Shown piece by piece: positions 1-13,332 of a stretch of 64,000 bases of DNA. Positions within the stretch are counted from its first letter, which is position 1; each line of letters starts with the position of its first letter. Source of the DNA: Amycolatopsis sp. NBRC 101858 (GTDB taxonomy: Bacteria > Actinomycetota > Actinomycetes > Mycobacteriales > Pseudonocardiaceae); assembly GCF_030269325.1 (NCBI RefSeq), contig NZ_BSTD01000006.1, positions 248,001-312,000 on the forward strand, given 5' to 3'. A program made the translations under genes and the position numbers. The notes below the pieces were generated by a model. The model saw only the letters and a list, made by a program, of their open reading frames with translations. It had not been told where the DNA came from and ran no database searches.

Positions 1-1343
1 GGCTTCGGCTGCCCATCCACCGACCCACCCGGCAACGCCAGCGGGCCCGCGCACCGGCGGCAGTGGGCAGGCGTCCGGCAGTTTCCGCAGGCCAGGCCCG
101 GTACGTACCCGCGCCGGGGCACCTGCACCAGCGTCGGGTGCCCCGCCGCGAACGCCTGCCGCGCGGCTTCGAACGCCACCGCCGGCAGCCGGGCGACGCG
201 GGCGGCCTCGTCGCGGGCGACGTCGAAGTCCTCGCCGACCGGCGTGACGCGCGGAGCCGCGGACCGCAGCACCGTGCGGTCGGCCAGGACCGGCGCCGCC
301 CAGCCCGACTCGACCAGCAGCTGGGCCTCGGCCGTCCGGGCGAACCCGCCGACCAGCAGCGACGCCTTCGCCGCGTGCGCGCGGTCCATCAGCACGTCCC
401 GGACGTGCGGGTACGGCGCGTGCTGGTCGAGGTGCAGGTCGTCGCCGTCGTCCCAGACGACGAACAGCCCGGGGTCGTGGACCGGCGCGAACATCGCCGC
501 GCGCGTGCCGACCACCACCCGCACCCCGCCGCGCAGCACCGCCAGCCAGCGCCGGTACCGCTCGGCCGGCCCGAGGCCGGCGATCAGCGCCACCACGGCG
601 TCCTCGCCCACCAGCTCGGCGCACGCCTCGTGCACCCGGTTCAGGTCGCGGTGGTCCGGCACCACCAGCACCGCGCCCCGCCCCGCGGCCGCCACGGCAC
701 CGGCGGCCTCGGCCAGCCGGCGTGGCCAGTCCTCGCCCGGCAGGGCCTGCCAGACGGCGTTCGCGGGCTTCCCCTCCCCCAGCGCCTCCAGGAACGCCGG
801 GCCACGCTGGTAGCGCGCCCACGCCGTCGTGTCCGGCGGGGAAGGGACCGCCGCGGGCGGCAGGGGCGGCTCGCCTTCGACCTTCGCGTGGCGGGGCGGG
901 ATCGCCAGGCGCAGGACGTCCGACAGCGTGCCGCCGTAGCGGTCGGCGACGGCCCGGCACAGCGCGTGCAACGACGGCGGCAGCACCGGCTCGGCCGACG
1001 TCACGCGGTCGAGGAACGCCAGCTTGCTGCCGTAGTCACTGGTCTCGCCGCGTTCGATGAGGTAGCCGTCGACGAGCTGCCCGGCGAACCGGACGCGGAC
1101 GCGGCACCCCGGCACGGCCGTCTCGTGCAGCTTCTCCGGCACGAGGTAGTCGAAGGTGCGGTCCAGGTGCGCCAGCGGGATGTCGACGACGATCCGCGCG
1201 ACCGGCCGCTCGGGCGCGGGCGACTGGGCCCCCTTGGCCTTCGCCCCCGGCTTCGCCGGCTTCCGGGCACGCGAGGGCGCCGCCTTCGGCGAAGGCGGCT
1301 TCTCCGGGAGATCCCAGAGAGCGGCGGGCTCGGAGCTACTCAC
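1..1343 (-). CDS. priA: Primosomal protein N' (PriA), partial, helicase-dead actinobacterial type
   Basis: Replication-restart protein PriA. The reading frame starts at GTG 1343 (VSSSEPAALWDLPEK) and runs off the left edge of the window, so the C-terminus is missing. After a Lys/Pro/Ala-rich leader of about 45 residues comes the PriA DNA-binding domain (ARIVVDIPLAHLDRTFDYLV). Near the left edge is the start of the zinc-binding cysteine cluster (CGNCRTPAHCRRC). Where helicases of this family have the Walker A GxTGSGKT, this protein reads ALPGEDWP, and the DEEH-type Walker B reads DDGDD. It therefore looks unable to bind ATP in the usual way. Actinobacterial PriA proteins are known to lack recognisable helicase motifs, so this is a lineage trait rather than a fresh defect. 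It lies downstream of metK on the same strand, separated by a terminator-like hairpin. Confidence 0.88.
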   Translation of the reverse strand, partial: MSSSEPAALWDLPEKPPSPKAAPSRARKPAKPGAKAKGAQSPAPERPVARIVVDIPLAHLDRTFDYLVPEKLHETAVPGCRVRVRFAGQLVDGYLIERGETSDYGSKLAFLDRVTSAEPVLPPSLHALCRAVADRYGGTLSDVLRLAIPPRHAKVEGEPPLPPAAVPSPPDTTAWARYQRGPAFLEALGEGKPANAVWQALPGEDWPRRLAEAAGAVAAAGRGAVLVVPDHRDLNRVHEACAELVGEDAVVALIAGLGPAERYRRWLAVLRGGVRVVVGTRAAMFAPVHDPGLFVVWDDGDDLHLDQHAPYPHVRDVLMDRAHAAKASLLVGGFARTAEAQLLVESGWAAPVLADRTVLRSAAPRVTPVGEDFDVARDEAARVARLPAVAFEAARQAFAAGHPTLVQVPRRGYVPGLACGNCRTPAHCRRCAGPLALPGGSVDGQPK

Positions 1344-1431
1344 GCCACGATCTCTACCAGACCCCTCCGACAGCCCGGACGCCAGGAAGGCCACCGCGAG
1401 GAGCCGTTCACCGGATCAGGGACCGGACGCG

Positions 1432-1468
1432 CCGGAGGGCCGCCCCCGGCGCGGGGACGGCCCTCCGG
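1432..1468 (-). terminator. Hairpin terminator after metK
   Basis: A perfect 10-bp inverted repeat (CCGGAGGGCC / GGCCCTCCGG) with a 17-nt GC-rich loop sits 12 bp beyond the metK stop codon and before priA. There is no U-tract, as is usual in high-GC actinobacteria. It probably ends or attenuates metK transcription. Confidence 0.65.
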
Positions 1469-1480
1469 TGTTCGCGTGCG

Positions 1481-2695
<1,215 letters not shown>

Positions 2696-2776
2696 TTCCT
2701 CACCTTGTCGTCGGATGCCCCGTAACTTAGGCACCCCTTACCTGTGTCAGCGTACTGACTATCGCTCGGAGCACGG

Positions 2777-3997
2777 TCAACGCTTCACGAAGCTCACAAC
2801 AGCGTCCCACAGAGTGGACGCCAGCTCGGCTTTCGCGCCGAGAGGTATGGGGATTTCCGTGCCGTCCGAGCCCAGCAGCCAGCCCGAATTGTCCTCCGTG
2901 CCGAACGCCTTGCCGTCGCCGACCGCGTTGACGACCAGCAGGTCGGCGCCCTTGCGCTTGAGCTTCACCCGGGCGTGGTCGAGGACGTCGCCGTGCTCGT
3001 CGCCGGTCTCCGCGGCGAATCCCACGACGACCTGACCCGGCCGCCGGTCGCGGACCAGCTCGGCCAGGATGTCGGCGTTGCGGTCGAGCGTGATGACGGG
3101 GTCCGGCTGGTCGTCGGACTTCTTGATCTTGTGCTCGGCCCGGTTCGCCGGCCGGAAGTCGGCGACGGCGGCGGCCATCACGACGACGTCCGCGGTCTCG
3201 GCCGCGGCGTGCACCGCCTGCCGCAGCTCCTCGGCCGTCGAGACGTGCTCCACGCGCGCGCCCGCCGGGTCCGGCAGGGCGACGGTGTGGGCGGTGACCA
3301 GGGTGACCTCGGCGCCGCGCTGGGCGGCGACGCGGGCCAGCGCGTAGCCCTGCTTGCCGGACGAGCGGTTGCCCAGGTAGCGGACCGGGTCGAGCGGCTC
3401 GCGGGTGCCGCCCGCCGACACGACGACGCGGACGCCTTCGAGGTCACGCGGGAGGGCGTCCGGGCGGGCCAGCAGCAGCCGGGCGAGGTCGACGATCTCG
3501 GCGGGGTTCGCCAGGCGGCCCTTGCCGGTGTCGGCGCCGGTCAGCCGGCCGGAGTCGGGCTCCATGACGTTCGCGCCGCGCGAACGCAGCAGGGCCACGT
3601 TGTCGCGGGTCGCGGGGTGCTCCCACATCTCCGTGTGCATCGCCGGGAAGAAGGCGACCGGGCACCGGGCGGTGAGCAGGGTGTTCGTCAGCAGGTCGTC
3701 CGCGATGCCGTGGGCGGCCTTCGCGAGGAGGTTCGCGGTGGCCGGGACGACCAGGACGAGGTCGGCTTCCTTGCCGACGCGGACGTGCTGCACCTCGGGC
3801 ACCTCGGTGAACACGCCGGTGTGCACCGGGTGCCCCGAGAGAGCCTCGAAGGTGGCCGCGCCGACGAAGTTCAGCGCGGCTTCGGTGGGTACCACGCGGA
3901 CGTCGTGACCGGACTCGGTCAGCCCCCGCAGGACCTCACAGGCCTTGTAAGCGGCGATGCCGCCGCCCACGCCCAGGACGACCTTGGGTTTACTCAC
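2777..3997 (-). CDS. coaBC: Bifunctional phosphopantothenoylcysteine decarboxylase / phosphopantothenate-cysteine ligase
   Basis: Catalyses two consecutive steps of coenzyme A synthesis: ligation of cysteine to 4'-phosphopantothenate (CoaB, C-terminal half) and FMN-dependent decarboxylation (CoaC, N-terminal half). The N-terminus has the flavoprotein start KVVLGVGGGIAAYKACEVL, then the substrate segment PAMHTEMWEHPAT. The CoaB half has VSAGGTREPLDPVRYLGNRS and the NADPH/CTP-site region AAAVADFRP followed by KIKK. At 406 residues it is full length. The GTG start at 3997 overlaps the 3' end of rpoZ by 8 bases, which suggests coupled translation; an upstream in-frame extension is unconserved and was dropped. 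Confidence 0.95.
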   Translation of the reverse strand: MSKPKVVLGVGGGIAAYKACEVLRGLTESGHDVRVVPTEAALNFVGAATFEALSGHPVHTGVFTEVPEVQHVRVGKEADLVLVVPATANLLAKAAHGIADDLLTNTLLTARCPVAFFPAMHTEMWEHPATRDNVALLRSRGANVMEPDSGRLTGADTGKGRLANPAEIVDLARLLLARPDALPRDLEGVRVVVSAGGTREPLDPVRYLGNRSSGKQGYALARVAAQRGAEVTLVTAHTVALPDPAGARVEHVSTAEELRQAVHAAAETADVVVMAAAVADFRPANRAEHKIKKSDDQPDPVITLDRNADILAELVRDRRPGQVVVGFAAETGDEHGDVLDHARVKLKRKGADLLVVNAVGDGKAFGTEDNSGWLLGSDGTEIPIPLGAKAELASTLWDAVVSFVKR

Positions 3998-4259
3998 CCT
4001 CGGTGTGCTCGAGCAGGCCACCGTGGATCTCGCGCAGCGCGATCGAGAGCGGCTTCTCGCGCGGGCCCGGCTCGACGAGCGGGCCGACGTACTCGAGCAG
4101 CCCCTCGCCCAGCTGGGCGTAGTAGTCGTTGATCTGGCGGGCACGCTTGGCCGAGTAGATCACCAGCGCGTACTTCGAGCTGACCTTCTCGAGCAGGTCG
4201 TCGATCGGCGGGTTGGTGATGCCCTCGAGCTCTTCGTGCAGCGTCGCCTGAGTCGTCAC
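3990..4259 (-). CDS. rpoZ: DNA-directed RNA polymerase omega subunit
   Basis: Small RNA polymerase subunit that assists beta' folding and assembly. The 89-residue protein has the omega core PPIDDLLEKVSSKYALVIYS followed by AKRARQINDYY. The GTG start at 4259 overlaps the gmk stop codon (GTGA), and GGAG lies 9 nt upstream. The gmk-rpoZ-coaBC order is the standard actinobacterial arrangement. The acidic C-terminal tail (EHTEGE) is ordinary for this group. Confidence 0.95.
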   Translation of the reverse strand: MTTQATLHEELEGITNPPIDDLLEKVSSKYALVIYSAKRARQINDYYAQLGEGLLEYVGPLVEPGPREKPLSIALREIHGGLLEHTEGE

Positions 4260-4924
4260 TCTTGGTGCTCCGAATCTGTGGGACTACCGGCGGCAAACTG
4301 CTCGCCGGTAATCAAGTTTAGCAAGTGCTCAGCGGCCTCCCGCACGTCGGCGTTGACGACGCGGTGGTCGAACTCGCCGGCGGCGGCCAGTTCACGCTCC
4401 GCTTCCGCCAGCCGGGCCTGCACGGCGGCCTCGTTCTCGGTGCCGCGCCCGGTGAGCCTGCCGACCAGTTCCTCCCAGGACGGCGGCATCAGCATCACCA
4501 GCCGGGCCTCCGGCATGGCCGCGCGGACCTGGCGGGCGCCCTGCAGCTCGATCTCCAGGATCGCCGGGCGCCCTTCGGCGAGGGCCTTCTCGACCGGCTC
4601 GCGCGGGGTGCCGTAGCAGTTGCCGGTGAACTCGGCCCACTCCAGGAGCCGGCCGTCGGCGACCATCGCGTCGAACTCGGCGCGGTCGACGAAGTGGTAG
4701 TGCGCGCCCTCGATCTCGCCGGGGCGGGGCTTGCGCGTGGTGACCGAGACGCTGAAGTAGATGTCGGGCTCCAGCTTCCGCAGCTCGCCCACCACGCTCG
4801 ACTTCCCGACCCCCGAAGGCCCCGATACGACGGTGAGCCGGTGCCGGGGGATGTCCCCCGCCACCGGCTCACTGCCGCGGTCGGCGCCCGGGTTCACCGG
4901 GTAGTCACGACCGGCGCCGTTCAC
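4256..4924 (-). CDS. gmk: Guanylate kinase
   Basis: Phosphorylates GMP to GDP with ATP, an essential step of guanine nucleotide supply. The Walker A loop is SGPSGVGKSS; the GMP-binding region includes SVTTRKPRPGEIEG and the YHFVDRAEF segment. A later block, AILEIELQGARQVR, is typical of the kinase core. The 222-residue product has about 28 extra N-terminal residues before the P-loop, as in other actinobacterial Gmk proteins. The GTG at 4924 overlaps the mihF stop codon as GTGA, and the gene's own stop overlaps the rpoZ start, so the three genes form a tight cotranslated string. Confidence 0.96.
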   Translation of the reverse strand: MNGAGRDYPVNPGADRGSEPVAGDIPRHRLTVVSGPSGVGKSSVVGELRKLEPDIYFSVSVTTRKPRPGEIEGAHYHFVDRAEFDAMVADGRLLEWAEFTGNCYGTPREPVEKALAEGRPAILEIELQGARQVRAAMPEARLVMLMPPSWEELVGRLTGRGTENEAAVQARLAEAERELAAAGEFDHRVVNADVREAAEHLLNLITGEQFAAGSPTDSEHQE

Positions 4925-5238
4925 TCGCCGCTGAACTCGGCCAGCAGCGCCTTGCGCTGCCGGTCGCCGAGGCCGCGAAGGCGACGGCTGGGGGCGATCT
5001 CCAGTCGTTCCATGGTCTGCTGCGCGCGGACCTTGCCGACGCCCGGGAGGGCCTCGAGCAGAGCCGAAACCTTCATCTTGCCGAGGACTTCGTTCTCCTC
5101 GGCCTGCTTCAGCACGTCGACCAGAGTGGTACCGCCCCGCTTCAGCCGCTCCTTCAGCTCAGCACGGATGCGGCGAGCGGCGGCGGCCTTCTCCAGCGCC
5201 GCAGCGCGCTGTTCCTCTGTCAGCTGGGGAAGTGCCAC
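4921..5238 (-). CDS. mihF: Integration host factor, actinobacterial type (mIHF)
   Basis: Nucleoid-associated DNA-binding protein of the actinobacterial mIHF family, unrelated in fold to proteobacterial IHF. The 105-residue protein carries the S13/H2TH-like helical region with LLEALPGVGKVRAQQTMERL and the basic PSRRLRGLGDRQRKALL. The family bends DNA and is needed for mycobacteriophage L5 integration and for nucleoid organisation. The GTG start at 5238 is supported by a strong GGAGGAAAAC ribosome binding site. It heads mihF-gmk-rpoZ-coaBC and lies 107 bp downstream of pyrF. Confidence 0.94.
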   Translation of the reverse strand: MALPQLTEEQRAAALEKAAAARRIRAELKERLKRGGTTLVDVLKQAEENEVLGKMKVSALLEALPGVGKVRAQQTMERLEIAPSRRLRGLGDRQRKALLAEFSGE

Positions 5239-5264
5239 GTTTTCCTCCGGTAGTTCTCAAATCT

Positions 5265-5291
5265 GGGTGGGTGACGCGACGGTACCCACCC
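5265..5291. terminator. Hairpin between pyrF and mihF
   Basis: An 8-bp inverted repeat (GGGTGGGT / ACCCACCC, 11-nt loop) occupies the 107-bp gap between the end of the pyr operon and mihF. It could end pyr transcription or lie in the mihF leader; sequence alone does not decide. Confidence 0.35.
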
Positions 5292-5345
5292 GTGAGCACC
5301 GGCCACAATGCGGGGGTGCCTGGTGGGACCCGGTTCCGGGCCCTG

Positions 5346-6194
5346 CTATTGGTCGTTTTCCTGCGGGTCGGCCAGCACTTCGGCGACCCGTTCGACCGCT
5401 TGGCGCAAAGCCGCTTGCTCCGGACCGTGCTTCAGGATGTCGCGGGACGACGCGGGCAGCACGCCGGGCAGGGAAACACCGAAAAGTGCCCGCAAATCGG
5501 CCGCAGTGGCTCCTTGAGCCCCGAAACCGGGCGCCAGCACCGGTCCGTTCAGCCGGGAAAGATCCAGTTCCCCCGGCGGAACCGTGGCGCCGACGACCAC
5601 ACCCACATCGCCGAGCGGTCCGGCTCCGTCGTTGAACGCCGCCGCTTCGTCGACGATCGCCTGCGCCACGGTGCGCCCGTCGGGCAGCTTCGCGTTCTGC
5701 ACCGCGGCCGCTTCGGGGTTGGAAGTCCGCGCAAGCACGAAGATGCCGTTCCCCGCGGCGACCGCCGTTTCGGCGCATTGGGCCAAAGAGCCGAACCCGA
5801 GGTACGGCGAAACGGTGATCGCGTCGGCCGCGATCGCCGCGCCGTCGGCCACGTACGCGGCCGTGTACGCCGCCATCGTGGAGCCGATGTCGCCGCGCTT
5901 GACGTCCAGCAGCACCAGTGCGCCGGCTTCGCGCGCGGTCGAGACGACCCGTTCCAGCACCCGGACACCGGCCGCGCCGAAACTTTCGAAGAACGCCGAC
6001 TGCGGCTTCACGATCGCCGTGCGCGCCGCCAGGACCTCGGTGGCCGACAGCGCGAACCGCTCCAGGCCGGAAGCGTCCACCGGGAGCCCCCAGGCCTCGA
6101 TCAGGCCCGGGTGCGGGTCGATCCCGGCGCACAACGGGCCCCGGTCCGCGACGGCCTTCGCCAGCCGCGCCCCGAACCGCTCGCGCGCGCTCAC
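5346..6194 (-). CDS. pyrF: Orotidine 5'-phosphate decarboxylase (type 2)
   Basis: Last step of de novo UMP synthesis: decarboxylation of OMP. The 282-residue protein belongs to the longer type 2 OMPDC class used by actinobacteria. Visible catalytic segments are LCAGIDPHPG, IVKPQSAFFE and LLDVKRGDIGSTM, which carries the D-x-K-x-x-D catalytic array (DVKRGD). PGFGAQG forms the phosphate-binding turn. The GTG start at 6194 overlaps the carB stop codon (GTGA). It is the last gene of the pyrR-to-pyrF operon. Confidence 0.96.
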   Translation of the reverse strand: MSARERFGARLAKAVADRGPLCAGIDPHPGLIEAWGLPVDASGLERFALSATEVLAARTAIVKPQSAFFESFGAAGVRVLERVVSTAREAGALVLLDVKRGDIGSTMAAYTAAYVADGAAIAADAITVSPYLGFGSLAQCAETAVAAGNGIFVLARTSNPEAAAVQNAKLPDGRTVAQAIVDEAAAFNDGAGPLGDVGVVVGATVPPGELDLSRLNGPVLAPGFGAQGATAADLRALFGVSLPGVLPASSRDILKHGPEQAALRQAVERVAEVLADPQENDQ

Positions 6195-9100
6195 GACTTC
6201 GCCTTCAGCGCCGCCTGCAGCTCCTGCAGGGACTTGACCCCGATGTCGCCCCGGATGAGCGCCTCGATGCCGTGCACGGCCGCCGCCGCACCCTGCACCG
6301 TGGTGACGCAAGGGATGTCCCGGGACACCGCGGCGGTGCGGATTTCGTAGCCGTCGACGCGCGGACCGCTGTTCCCGTACGGGGTGTTGATCACCATGTC
6401 GACGTCGCCGCTGAGGATGACGTCCACGATGTTCGGCTCGGCGTCGGTCGACCCCTCGTAGTGCTTGCGCACCACGGTGCACGCGACCCCGTTGCGCCGC
6501 AGCACTTCCGCGGTGCCGGACGTGGCGAGGATCTCGAACCCGAGGTCCGCCAGGCGCTTCACCGGGAACACCAGCGAGCGCTTGTCGCGGTTGGCGACCG
6601 AGACGAAGACGCGCCCGGACGTCGGCAGCGAGCCGTAGGCCGCGCTCTGCGACTTGGCGAACGCCTTGCCGAAGTCGACGTCGACGCCCATCACTTCGCC
6701 GGTGGACTTCATCTCCGGGCCCAGCAGCGAGTCGACGCCGTGGCCTTCGGGGGTGCGGAAGCGGTGGAAGGGCAGCACCGCTTCCTTCACCGCGACCGGC
6801 GAGTCCGCCGGCAGCTGCCCGCCGTCGCCGTCGGCCGGGAGGACGCCACTCTCGCGCAGGTCCTTGATCGTCGAGCCGGTCATGATCAGCGCGGCGGCCT
6901 TGGCCAGCGGAACCGCGGTGGCCTTGGAGACGAACGGCACCGTCCGCGACGCGCGCGGGTTGGCCTCCAGGACGTACAGGACGTCGTCCTTGAGCGCGTA
7001 CTGGACGTTCAGCAGCCCGCGCACGCCCACGCCCCGCGCGATGGCCTCGGTGGAGCGGCGGACGGCCTGCAGGTCGGTGTGCCCGAGCGTGATCGGCGGC
7101 AGCGCGCAGGAGGAGTCGCCGGAGTGGATCCCGGCCTCCTCGATGTGCTCCATCACACCGCCGAGGTAGAGCTCTTCGCCGTCGTAGAGCGCGTCGACGT
7201 CGATTTCGATGGCGTCGTCGAGGAAGCGGTCCACGAGCACCGGGTGCTCGGGGTTGATCTCGGTGGCGCGGCTGATGTAGCCGGCGAGGGTCTCCTCGTC
7301 GTAGACGATCTCCATGCCGCGCCCGCCGAGCACGTACGACGGCCGGACCAGCACCGGGTACCCGATCTCGTCGGCGATCCGCTTGGCGCCCTCGAACGAC
7401 GTCGCCGTGCCGTAGCGCGGCGCGGGCAGCCCGGCCTCGGTGAGCACCTCGCCGAACGCGCCGCGGTCCTCGGCCAGGTGGATGGCCTCCGGCGGCGTCC
7501 CGACCACCGGGACGCCGGCGTCGGCGAGCCGCTTGGCCAGGCCCAGCGGGGTCTGGCCGCCGAGCTGGACGATGACGCCGGCGACCGTGCCGGACGCCTG
7601 CTCGGCGTGCACGACCTCGAGGACGTCCTCGAAGGACAGCGGCTCGAAGTACAGCCGGTCGGACGTGTCGTAGTCGGTGGACACGGTTTCCGGGTTGCAG
7701 TTGACCATGACGGCCTCGAACCCGGCCTCCCGCAACGCGATCGCCGCGTGCACGCAGGAGTAGTCGAACTCGATGCCCTGGCCGATCCGGTTCGGGCCCG
7801 AGCCGAGGATGAGCACCTTCGGCTTTTCCGTCTGCGCGGCCACTTCGGACTGCGCTTCGGGGTCGGACTCGTAGGCCGAGTAGTGGTACGGCGTGTTCGC
7901 GGCGAACTCGGCCGCGCAGGTGTCCACGGTCTTGAACACCGGCCGCACGCCGAGGCGGTGCCGCAGCGCGCGGACGCCGTCCTCGCCGGCCAGCTCCGGG
8001 CGCAGCGCGGCGATCTGGCGGTCCGACAGCCCCGTGCGCTTGGCGCGCCGCAGCAGGTCGCCGTCGAGCACCGGCGCGTCGCGGACTTCGGCGCCGACCT
8101 CGCCGATGAGGGCGATCTGGTCGATGAACCACGGGTCGATGCCCGAAGCTTCGTGCACCTGCTCGACGGTGCCGCCCAGGCGCAGCGCGCGTTCCACTTC
8201 GTAGAGCCGGCCCTCGTGCGGCACGCGCAGCGAGTCCAAAGTGGACTCCAGCGTGACACCCTCGGGGTCGGGCAGCGTCCAGAACCCGGTCGCCTTCGTC
8301 TCGATCGAGCGCATCACCTTGCCGAGCGCCTCGGGGAAGCTGCGGCCGAACGACATCGCCTCGCCGACGCTCTTCATCGTCGTGGTCAGCGTCGGGTCGG
8401 CACCCGGGAACTTCTCGAAGGCGAACCGCGGCATCTTCACGACGACGTAGTCCAGGGTGGGCTCGAACGCCGCGGGCGTCGCCTTCGTGATGTCGTTGGT
8501 GATCTCGTCGAGGGTGTAGCCGATGGCGAGCTTCGCGGCGATCTTGGCGATCGGGAAGCCGGTCGCCTTCGACGCCAGGGCACTGCTTCGCGAGACGCGC
8601 GGGTTCATCTCGATGACGACCATCCGGCCGTCGGCCGGGTTGATCGCGAACTGGATGTTGCAGCCGCCGGTGTCGACGCCGACCGCGCGCAGCACGGCGA
8701 TGCCGACGTCGCGCATCACCTGGTACTCGCGGTCGGTGAGGGTCATGGTCGGCGCGACGGTGACGGAGTCGCCGGTGTGCACGCCCATCGCGTCGACGTT
8801 TTCGATCGAGCAGACGACCACGACGTTGTCGCTCTTGTCGCGCATCAGCTCGAGCTCGTACTCCTTCCAGCCGAGCACGCTCTCCTCGATGAGCACCTCG
8901 GTGACCGGGGACTCGGTGAGCCCGGTGGACGCGAGCCGCTCGAGGTCCTCGGGCGTGTGCGCCATGCCGGAGCCGAGCCCGCCCATGGTGAACGACGGCC
9001 GGATGACGACCGGCAGGCCCAGCTCCTGCACCGTGTCACGGACTTCGTCCATGGTGTGGCAGACGCGGCTTCGCGGGGTCTCGGCGCCGACCTCGGCGAC

Positions 9101-9504
9101 GATGTTCTTGAACTTCTGCCGGTCCTCGCCGCGCTGGATGGCGTCGATGTCGGCGCCGATCAGCTCGACGCCGTACTTGTCGAGCACCCCGCGCTCGTGC
9201 AGGGCGACCGCGCAGTTGAGCGCCGTCTGCCCGCCGAGGGTGGCGAGGATCGCGTCGGGGCGTTCGGCCGCGATGACCTTCTCGACGAAGTCCGGCGTCA
9301 CCGGCTCGATGTAGGTCGCGTCGGCGAACTCGGGGTCGGTCATGATGGTGGCCGGGTTCGAGTTCACCAGTGACACGCGCAGGCCTTCGCTGCGCAGCAC
9401 CCGGCAGGCCTGGGTACCGGAGTAGTCGAACTCCGCGGCCTGCCCGATCACGATCGGCCCGGAGCCGATCACCAGCACGTGCTGGATGTCCGTCCTCTTC
9501 GGCA

Positions 9505-9505
<1 letters not shown>
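6191..9505 (-). CDS. carB: Carbamoyl-phosphate synthase large subunit
   Basis: Makes carbamoyl phosphate from bicarbonate, ammonia (supplied by CarA) and two ATP; feeds both pyrimidine and arginine synthesis. The 1104-residue chain has two homologous ATP-grasp halves: the first starts VLVIGSGPIVIGQAAEFDYS, the second is introduced by VLILGSGPNRIGQGIEFDYS. The C-terminus is a methylglyoxal-synthase-like allosteric domain (FVSVANRDKRSLVFPVKRL). The ATG at 9505 overlaps the last base of the region encoding the carA stop (TGATG). Long plus-strand and out-of-frame reading frames across this gene are shadows. Confidence 0.97.
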
Positions 9506-10622
<1,117 letters not shown>

Positions 10623-10626
<4 letters not shown>

Positions 10627-11117
10627 TGGGCACCTCCCTTGATCTTGAGCTGTTCGATCCACTGTGGATAGTCGTCGAGTTCGTCGCCGCGGAAGCCGGT
10701 GTCGAGCTCGGTTTCCCCGGCTCGCCAGGTGAGCACCAGCAGCGCGTCGGTGCCCATCACCTTCCCGGCGATCTTCGTGTCGCGCCGGACGCCGGTGACG
10801 GCGTCGCGCGGGATCCAGAAGTCGGGCGCTCCCCCGCGTTCGACCGCGACACCGCCGTCGTGCAGCCGCAGGACCGCGCCGGTGCGCAGGCCCGCGCCGC
10901 GGGTGACGACCCGGTTCTGCCACTCCCCCGCGAACGTCGTGGCGACGTAGACGCCGGTGGACTCCAGCAGGACGTCGCCCGGCTCCGCCGGGATGGCGGG
11001 GAACGGGGGCACCTGCACGCTCTGCGAGCGCGCCTTGCGCCGCCAGCCGACGTACATGCCCCAGAGGCAGAGCAGGAAGAAGGCGACGATCGCCAGCACC
11101 AGCCAGAAGCGCTCCAT
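10623..11117 (-). CDS. PH-like domain membrane-anchored protein of the pyr operon (Rv1382 type)
   Basis: A 164-residue protein with one N-terminal membrane helix (MERFWLVLAIVAFFLLCLWG) followed by basic residues (GWRRKARSQ) and a soluble domain of about 120 residues resembling bacterial PH-like domains. The equivalent gene sits between pyrC and carA in mycobacteria (Rv1382). Its function is not known and it has no evident enzymatic motif. The ATG at 11117 overlaps the pyrC stop by one base, and its own stop overlaps carA, so it is translated as part of the pyrimidine operon. Confidence 0.85.
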
Positions 11118-12399
11118 CAGCAGACCTTCCCGTCCCGCGCGGTGAGCCGCCCGCGCAGCAGCGTCGCGGTCACCACACCGGGGAGCCGCATTCCCTCGTA
11201 CGGGGTGTTGGCGGCGATGCTGGCCAGCTCCGCGCCCCGGACCGTCCACTCGGCGTCCGGGTCGACGAGCGTCAGGTTCGCCGGCTCGCCGACCGCGATC
11301 GGCCGGCCCTGGTCGGCGAGGTTGCCGATCTCGGCCGGCCGTTCGCTCATGACGCGCGCGACGCCGCGCCAGTCGAGCAGCCCGGTGCGGACCATGGTCT
11401 CGGCCACGATGGACAGTGCCGTCTGCAGCCCGAGCATGCCCGGCCGGGCGGCGGCCCACTCGGTGTCCTTGTCCTGCACCGCGTGCGGCGCGTGGTCGGT
11501 GGCGACGCAGTCGATGACGCCCTCGGCGAGCGCCGCGCGCAGCTTTTCGGCGTCGGATTCCGTGCGCAGCGGCGGGTTCACCTTGTTGACCGGGTCGTAG
11601 GTGGCCAGGCGCTCGTCGGTGAGCAGCAAGTGGTGCGGGGTGACCTCGGCGGACACCTGGGTGCCGCGGTCCTTCGCCCAGCGCAGCACGTCGGCGGTGC
11701 CCGAAGTGGACACGTGGCAGACGTGCAGCCGCGCGTTCGCGTGCAGCGCCAGGAGACAGTCGCGGGCCACGATGGACTCTTCCGCGGCGGCCGGCCAGCC
11801 CGTGTAGCCGAGCCGGGCCGCGCGCTCGCCCTCGTGCGCCTGGGCGCCGACGGTCAGCCGCGGCTCCTCGGCGTGCTGCGCGATGACGACGTCGAGCGCG
11901 GTCGAGTACTCCAGCGCGCGGCGCATCAGCAGCGGGTCGGCGACGCAGAGGCCGTCGTCGGAGAAGACCTTGACCCGCGCCTGGGAGTTCGCCATGGTGC
12001 CCAGCTCGGCGAGCTTCTCGCCCTTGAGCCCGACGGTGACCGCGCCGACCGGGTGCACGTCGACCAGGCCGACCTCCTGCCCGCGCCGCCACACGTGCTC
12101 GACGATCACGGCGTTGTCCGCGACCGGGTCGGTGTTGGCCATGGCGAACACCGCGGTGTAGCCGCCGAGCGCCGCCGCGGCCGAGCCGCTGTCGATCGTC
12201 TCGGTGTCTTCGCGGCCGGGTTCGCGCAGGTGGGTGTGCAGGTCGACGAAGCCGGGCAGCAGCACCTGGCCGCCCGCTTCGACGATTTCGGCGTCCTTCG
12301 GGACGTCCACGGCGCCGATCGCGGTGATCACGCCGTCCTCGACGAGGACGTCTACGGGATCACCCTCGCCGTAGGGGCGGGCGCCCTTGATCACGGTGC

Positions 12400-12403
<4 letters not shown>
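11117..12403 (-). CDS. pyrC: Dihydroorotase
   Basis: Cyclises carbamoyl aspartate to dihydroorotate, step three of pyrimidine synthesis. The 428-residue protein is a class I amidohydrolase. The metal-binding HxH is in LPGFVDLHTHLREPGRED; later ligands are in HAEE, CHVSTSGTAD and the catalytic Asp in VIDCVATDHAPHA. The GTG at 12403 overlaps the pyrB stop (GTGA); a much longer in-frame extension reaching into pyrB was rejected. It directly follows pyrB, and class I dihydroorotases often associate with aspartate transcarbamoylase. Confidence 0.96.

Positions 12404-13328
<925 letters not shown>

Positions 13329-13332
<4 letters not shown>

Noticed and set aside
2696..2776. SAM riboswitch upstream of metK
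   Set aside because: The 81-bp gap has no recognisable SAM riboswitch core.
5346..8132. A 928-codon minus-strand frame covering carB and pyrF
   Set aside because: Only the last 282 codons (pyrF) are conserved; the rest is an out-of-frame reading of carB.
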